Below, one piece after another: positions 7,048 to 8,997 of a stretch of 8,997 nt of DNA; within the stretch, counting starts at the first letter, position 1; every line of letters starts with the position of its first letter. A model generated the notes under the pieces. That model saw only the letters and a list, made by a program, of their open reading frames with translations, made no database searches and was not told where the DNA came from. This DNA comes from an uncultured Gammaproteobacteria bacterium (GTDB lineage Bacteria > Pseudomonadota > Gammaproteobacteria > Pseudomonadales > Azotimanducaceae): assembly GCA_913043075.1 (NCBI GenBank), contig CAJWLI010000051.1, positions 1-8,997 on the forward strand, read 5' to 3'. Position numbers and translations under genes: made by a program.

Positions 7048-7681
7048 TAGAAAGTGTGTCTTTAATCAGGATTAATCTTTTCTCTGGGTCAGTCATTTCT
7101 AATAATGACTGCATCAAATCGGGATCGAAACGAATTAATTTGAAAATTTCGAAAGAAAATTTTTTGGGATCTAACGTGTTCCATCCTTCTTGGTCGAACT
7201 TGGCAAGTTCAGCCGGAGCCTCTCGCTGAAGAATCGCAATCATTAAATCCAAAATTTCTTGTTGATGTTGAACGAGCCTAGAAGACTCTACATTTACATC
7301 TTCTAGTAATCTGCAATTGCAGATTCTATACGGAAGCAGCTGCGTTTCTTCCACTAACATAACCCTATGCTTTAAATTTATATTGACGTAAATTCGACCG
7401 TCCTTTGTCTTCTCCAGAACCTTCACTTCTCCCATACTAAAAACACCTCTCGGCTCATAGGTGGCTTGGTTTCGGGTGAGCGCCTCTTTGATCGTTTGGT
7501 TTTCCCTTGGAATGCTTATTCTTTTTTTTGTATTTGTAATTCCGATCATACGATCTTTCTTTACGGAGTCCTCGATCATCGTTCTATATCTTGGTTCGAA
7601 GACATGCAAAGGCATTACAGTGTTAGGGAAAGCAACCAGATCGGGGATCGGGAAAAGCGGTACTTCAAAGAAATTTTTCAT
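7028..7681 (-). CDS. Lon N-terminal-domain protein without protease domain
   Basis: A 217-residue protein consisting of a Lon substrate-binding (LON/PUA-like) domain only, with no AAA+ or Ser-Lys protease part. The family signature is clear: VPLFPIPDLVAFPNTVMPLHVFEPRY at the N-terminus (residues 7-32, with LHVFEPRY strongly conserved), then MIGI at 45-48, a GEVKVLEKTKDGRIYVNI segment and the second strand set around PYRICNC. A helical C-terminal part (about 135-210) contains FKLIRFDPDLMQSLLEM and PEKRL, typical of stand-alone members (COG2802). Its role is unknown; adaptor or substrate-recognition functions are usually proposed by analogy with Lon. It is the first gene of a tight set with the metallophosphoesterase (20-nt overlap) and the TPR gene. 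Start ATG 7679-7681 has only a weak purine stretch (AAGTAAAAG) upstream. Confidence 0.92.
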   Translation of the reverse strand: MKNFFEVPLFPIPDLVAFPNTVMPLHVFEPRYRTMIEDSVKKDRMIGITNTKKRISIPRENQTIKEALTRNQATYEPRGVFSMGEVKVLEKTKDGRIYVNINLKHRVMLVEETQLLPYRICNCRLLEDVNVESSRLVQHQQEILDLMIAILQREAPAELAKFDQEGWNTLDPKKFSFEIFKLIRFDPDLMQSLLEMTDPEKRLILIKDTLSSGAGSG

Positions 7682-7831
7682 GCGGCTTTTACTTGTTAAC
7701 TAGTATTAATCCGGCGAGTTTTAATCTTGCTTTAGTTGCTTAGCTTAGCACTTTTTAGCAGCGCAAAACGGGTAACTATCAACTTCTTACGATAGAAGAG
7801 AAACATTAGCCTCGTTTGATTGAAAAAAATT

Positions 7832-7969
7832 TTAGCGCTGGTTGAACAGAATGACGATAAATGTCTGGGTCCATTTCACTGTCCTGCGGTCAAAACGCTG
7901 AGTATAGTCTAACTCGAGCCGCTCCAATTCCCCTCTACTGAAACTTGAGATCGGCGCACGCCCTGCCAT
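7832..7969 (-). CDS. possible small gene, 45 aa, unassigned
   Basis: An ATG-started open frame of 45 codons on the minus strand inside the gene-poor stretch. It begins MAGRAPISSFSRGELERLEL and continues DYTQRFDRRTVKWTQTFIV, ending in TAA 7834-7832. The composition looks protein-like: charged amphipathic segment (GELERLELDY), basic patch (RFDRRTVKW), hydrophobic end. An in-frame TGA lies two codons upstream, so it cannot extend. There is no good ribosome-binding site (AGAGAA is about 13 nt away). I recognise no family. It could be a small gene, the relic of a larger one, or chance. Confidence 0.22.
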   Translation of the reverse strand: MAGRAPISSFSRGELERLELDYTQRFDRRTVKWTQTFIVILFNQR

Positions 7970-8039
7970 ATATCACGGAAATTCTCTAAAAAGGGATTCA
8001 GAGGGGTGTGGTTTAATGATTTCGGTCTAACTTAGGCCT

Positions 8040-8123
8040 TTACTTAATAAGATAAGATTCACAAACACTTTCTATCGAGCCCGTTCGCATCATCAAATCA
8101 AATCTCTTCCATAGTGTTTTCAT
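8040..8123 (-). CDS. possible small gene, 27 aa, downstream of the DUF3718-like gene
   Basis: An ATG-started open frame of 27 codons, beginning MKTLWKRFDLMMRTGSIESV and ending in TAA 8042-8040. An AGAG lies 7 nt before the ATG, a fair ribosome-binding site. It starts 26 nt after the stop of the DUF3718-like gene on the same strand, so it would share that transcript. The beginning (MKTLWKRFDLMM) is vaguely like short gammaproteobacterial proteins of the MKxLWxxFxxLMxAxxFAEAGE kind that I recall, but the second half does not match. It may be a truncated relative or chance. Confidence 0.28.
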   Translation of the reverse strand: MKTLWKRFDLMMRTGSIESVCESYLIK

Positions 8124-8149
8124 GATTTAACTCTAATTTTTCTCAAAGG

Positions 8150-8440
8150 TTACTGAGCACTGGCGAGTGCCTTCGAACCTACAATCAATTTGCTTGCGGT
8201 CGCGAAATCTAGCAGAGGTTGGCCATTACAAGTCACATCTTTAAGTGATTTGCGAGTAATATGAAGCCTTTTTGCCTCAGCTACTATCGAAGACTTCGAC
8301 TCTAGCGCTGCGGCGCAGATATTCATCGCTATCTCATCCCCAACGAAGCGGTAACTGTCTTCCTGTATCCTTTGCTCTGAAGCCAATGCTACGTTTGACA
8401 AAAAAAGAATGATTAGGTGAGCTTGAAATATTTTTTTCAT
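8150..8440 (-). CDS. Small secreted protein, DUF3718-like
   Basis: A 96-residue exported protein. Residues 1-20 form a signal peptide (KK, then a hydrophobic core LIILFLSNVALA) with likely cleavage after ALA before SEQ. The mature part has the layout I associate with DUF3718: a helix with the first Cys (EIAMNICAAALES, C42), a second helix (AEAKRLHITRKSL) and a CNGQPLLDFA segment (C71-A80). C42 and C71 probably form a disulfide in the periplasm. The function of the family is unknown. I take ATG 8438-8440 as the start because AGAGGGA lies about 7 nt upstream; a TTG one codon earlier is possible but unneeded. It diverges from the SDR gene across a repeat-rich AT region, and a 27-codon ORF follows it by 26 nt. 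Confidence 0.6.
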   Translation of the reverse strand: MKKIFQAHLIILFLSNVALASEQRIQEDSYRFVGDEIAMNICAAALESKSSIVAEAKRLHITRKSLKDVTCNGQPLLDFATASKLIVGSKALASAQ

Positions 8441-8457
8441 CAATTTTTCCCTCTATT

Positions 8458-8486
8458 TTGTAATTAATCTTTATAATCTTTATAAT
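8458..8486 (+). promoter_or_regulatory. candidate promoter toward the SDR gene
   Basis: TTGTAA (8458-8463, 4 of 6 to the -35 consensus) and a perfect TATAAT (8481-8486) are 17 nt apart. Transcription would start near 8493 and give a leader of about 150 nt before the SDR start. The -10 hexamer is formed by the junction of the 9-bp repeats. AT-richness makes chance matches more likely. Confidence 0.4.
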
Positions 8487-8541
8487 CTTTATCAGAAATT
8501 AATATATAAAGAAAAATAAAGAAAGTCTAGGGAATCTTTAT
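8466..8541. repeat. 9-bp repeat AATCTTTAT, three tandem copies plus one distant copy
   Basis: Exact copies at 8466-8474, 8475-8483 and 8484-8492 are head to tail; a fourth exact copy is at 8533-8541, followed by a degenerate half (AATTTAT). On the minus strand the unit reads ATAAAGATT. The copies lie on either side of the minus-strand promoter candidate, as operator repeats would. Replication slippage in AT-rich DNA could produce the tandem copies but not the separate one. Confidence 0.85.
8501..8529 (-). promoter_or_regulatory. candidate promoter toward the DUF3718-like gene
   Basis: On the minus strand TAGACT (8529-8524, 4 of 6 to the -35) and TATATT (8506-8501, 5 of 6 to the -10) are 17 nt apart. 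The start would be near 8494, leaving a leader of about 55 nt that contains the three tandem 9-bp repeats. The predicted polymerase footprint overlaps that of the plus-strand promoter, so only one could be occupied at a time. Confidence 0.35.
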
Positions 8542-8559
8542 AATTTATTTAAAAAACAG

Positions 8560-8571
8560 GTTCTAAAGAAC
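8560..8571. repeat. small inverted repeat GTTCT-AA-AGAAC in the SDR leader
   Basis: Perfect 5-bp arms (8560-8564 and 8567-8571) around AA. It could be an operator half-site pair for a dimeric regulator; the 2-nt centre is too short for a stable RNA loop. Chance is plausible in this AT-rich DNA. Confidence 0.35.
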
Positions 8572-8614
8572 AAACAGCTTTTGTCCTTTAACAAAAAAAG
8601 CGTAAGATTTACCA

Positions 8615-8628
8615 ATTAAGAACTTAAT
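8615..8628. repeat. small inverted repeat ATTAAG-AA-CTTAAT just before the SDR start
   Basis: Perfect 6-bp arms (8615-8620 and 8623-8628) around the same AA centre as the 8560-8571 palindrome, ending 12 nt before the SDR start. The position suits an operator that blocks transcription or translation. It contains the in-frame TAA (8617-8619) that bounds the SDR reading frame upstream. Confidence 0.35.
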
Positions 8629-8640
8629 ACGCCAGAGGCT

Positions 8641-8997
8641 TTGACTAAATTGGGGACCAAAAAGGTAGCTTTAGTTACAGGGGCAAGTAAAGGTGTCGGT
8701 AAAGGGGCAGCTGAGGGGTTGGCCGAAGCGGGCTACAAAGTTTATTTTACCGGCCGGAGCTCGAGCAAGGATAACCCGCCGAAACCGCTTACTATCGAAG
8801 CGACAGCCCAATCGGTTGACAAATTTGGGGGAGAGGGTATTCCAATTCTGTTGGATCATAACGATGATAAACAGGTGCAAAAACTCGTTGATCGAATTCA
8901 GATGGAAGATGGAAGGCTTGATGTTTTAGTGAATAATGTCTTTCAAATTCCGAATCCACCAGCGATGGGAAAAGGATTCTGGGAGCATCCCATCTCC
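8641..8997 (+). CDS. Short-chain dehydrogenase/reductase, DHRS1-like (partial, 3' end outside window)
   Basis: The first 119 residues of an NAD(P)-dependent oxidoreductase of the classical SDR fold. The dinucleotide-binding motif is VTGASKGVGKG (T13-G22), Arg39 after the second strand (YFTGRS) suggests NADP(H), D72 follows the fourth strand (ILLDHN), and LDVLVNN (93-99) is the NNAG-type motif, here NNV. The piece GRLDVLVNN followed by GFWEHP (112-117) closely resembles human DHRS1 (GRLDVLVNNAY...AFWETP), more than generic SDRs. The catalytic Ser-Tyr-Lys lie beyond the window. No ATG is available: an in-frame stop at 8617 limits the start to TTG 8641 (AGAGG only 2 nt away) or TTG 8650 (AGAGG 11 nt away). 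The substrate is unknown; xenobiotic or lipid carbonyls are only a family-based guess. Confidence 0.92.
   Translation, partial: MTKLGTKKVALVTGASKGVGKGAAEGLAEAGYKVYFTGRSSSKDNPPKPLTIEATAQSVDKFGGEGIPILLDHNDDKQVQKLVDRIQMEDGRLDVLVNNVFQIPNPPAMGKGFWEHPIS

Larger units (their letters stand above)
7682..8149. other. 468-bp stretch without a recognised gene
   Basis: No known protein, tRNA or structured RNA is recognisable here. On the minus strand three short ATG-started ORFs lie in order: 8123-8040 (27 aa), 7969-7832 (45 aa) and 7806-7732 (24 aa, GAGG only 3 nt before its ATG). The first two are listed separately. The part about 7880-7970 is visibly GC-richer than its surroundings. A weak promoter candidate for the Lon-domain gene is TTGATA (minus strand, 7782-7777) with an extended -10 TGCTAAAAA (7760-7752), but the 19-nt spacer is long. 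A short tandem repeat GCTTA lies at about 7739-7748. No hairpin-plus-T-run terminator was seen. Confidence 0.5.

Noticed and set aside
7461..7703. Plus-strand open frames opposite the Lon-domain gene
   Set aside because: They are antisense to the strongly conserved N-terminus of the Lon domain.
7682..8149. Structured RNA, tRNA, tmRNA or transposon relic in the gene-poor stretch
   Set aside because: I looked for tRNA arms, the tmRNA tag, 6S and SRP conserved pieces and transposase motifs on both strands and found none.
8671..8929. Open frames overlapping the dehydrogenase on either strand
   Set aside because: The SDR frame carries TGASKGVG and LVNN motifs and explains the region; the others do not resemble any protein.
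1..8997. CRISPR array or defence system
   Set aside because: No spaced repeats of 20-40 bp and no Cas, toxin-antitoxin or restriction motifs are present; the only repeat is the 9-bp one near 8466-8541.

Overview
The window looks like chromosomal DNA from an AT-rich (roughly 40 % GC by eye) gammaproteobacterium, probably an uncultured aquatic one. This rests on a DUF3080-type lipoprotein and a DUF3718-like secreted protein, both families I know mainly from Gammaproteobacteria, and on a RNase HII that aligns without gaps to the E. coli enzyme around its frameshift. I cannot name a genus. There are no rRNA, tRNA, insertion-sequence or CRISPR signatures.

Layout. (1) Positions 1-1665, plus strand: a possible tail of an upstream gene, then rnhB, split into two frames at an A9G tract, then a DUF3080 lipoprotein gene whose GTG overlaps the rnhB stop by 4 nt. 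(2) Positions 1655-3651, minus strand: a HAD-superfamily 5'-nucleotidase-like gene followed by asnS; asnS converges on the lipoprotein gene and their ends overlap by 11 bp. (3) Positions 3787-5589, minus strand: a 600-residue Xaa-Pro aminopeptidase (M24). (4) Positions 5732-7681, minus strand: a compact set of a Lon N-terminal-domain protein, a metallophosphoesterase (20-nt overlap) and a secreted TPR protein (11-nt gap), surely one transcript. (5) Positions 7682-8149: no recognised gene, only short unassigned ORFs on the minus strand, one of 45 codons in locally GC-richer sequence. (6) Positions 8150-8997: a small secreted DUF3718-like gene (minus) diverging from a DHRS1-like short-chain dehydrogenase (plus, cut by the window end). 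About 200 bp of very AT-rich DNA between them carries four copies of a 9-bp repeat, two overlapping promoter candidates and two small palindromes.

Most genes are housekeeping or maintenance: RNA-primer/ribonucleotide removal (RNase HII), tRNA charging (AsnRS), nucleotide dephosphorylation and peptide turnover. I found no convincing defence, mobile or biosynthetic system. The best candidate for something unusual is the rnhB frame break. It sits exactly on a dnaX-type slippery heptamer (A AAA AAG) in the right phase and direction, with an AGGAG just upstream, and everything on both sides still encodes a perfectly conserved enzyme. Programmed -1 slippage, transcriptional slippage, a recent mutation or a homopolymer sequencing error are all possible. 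The divergent repeat-bearing promoter region is the second point of interest.
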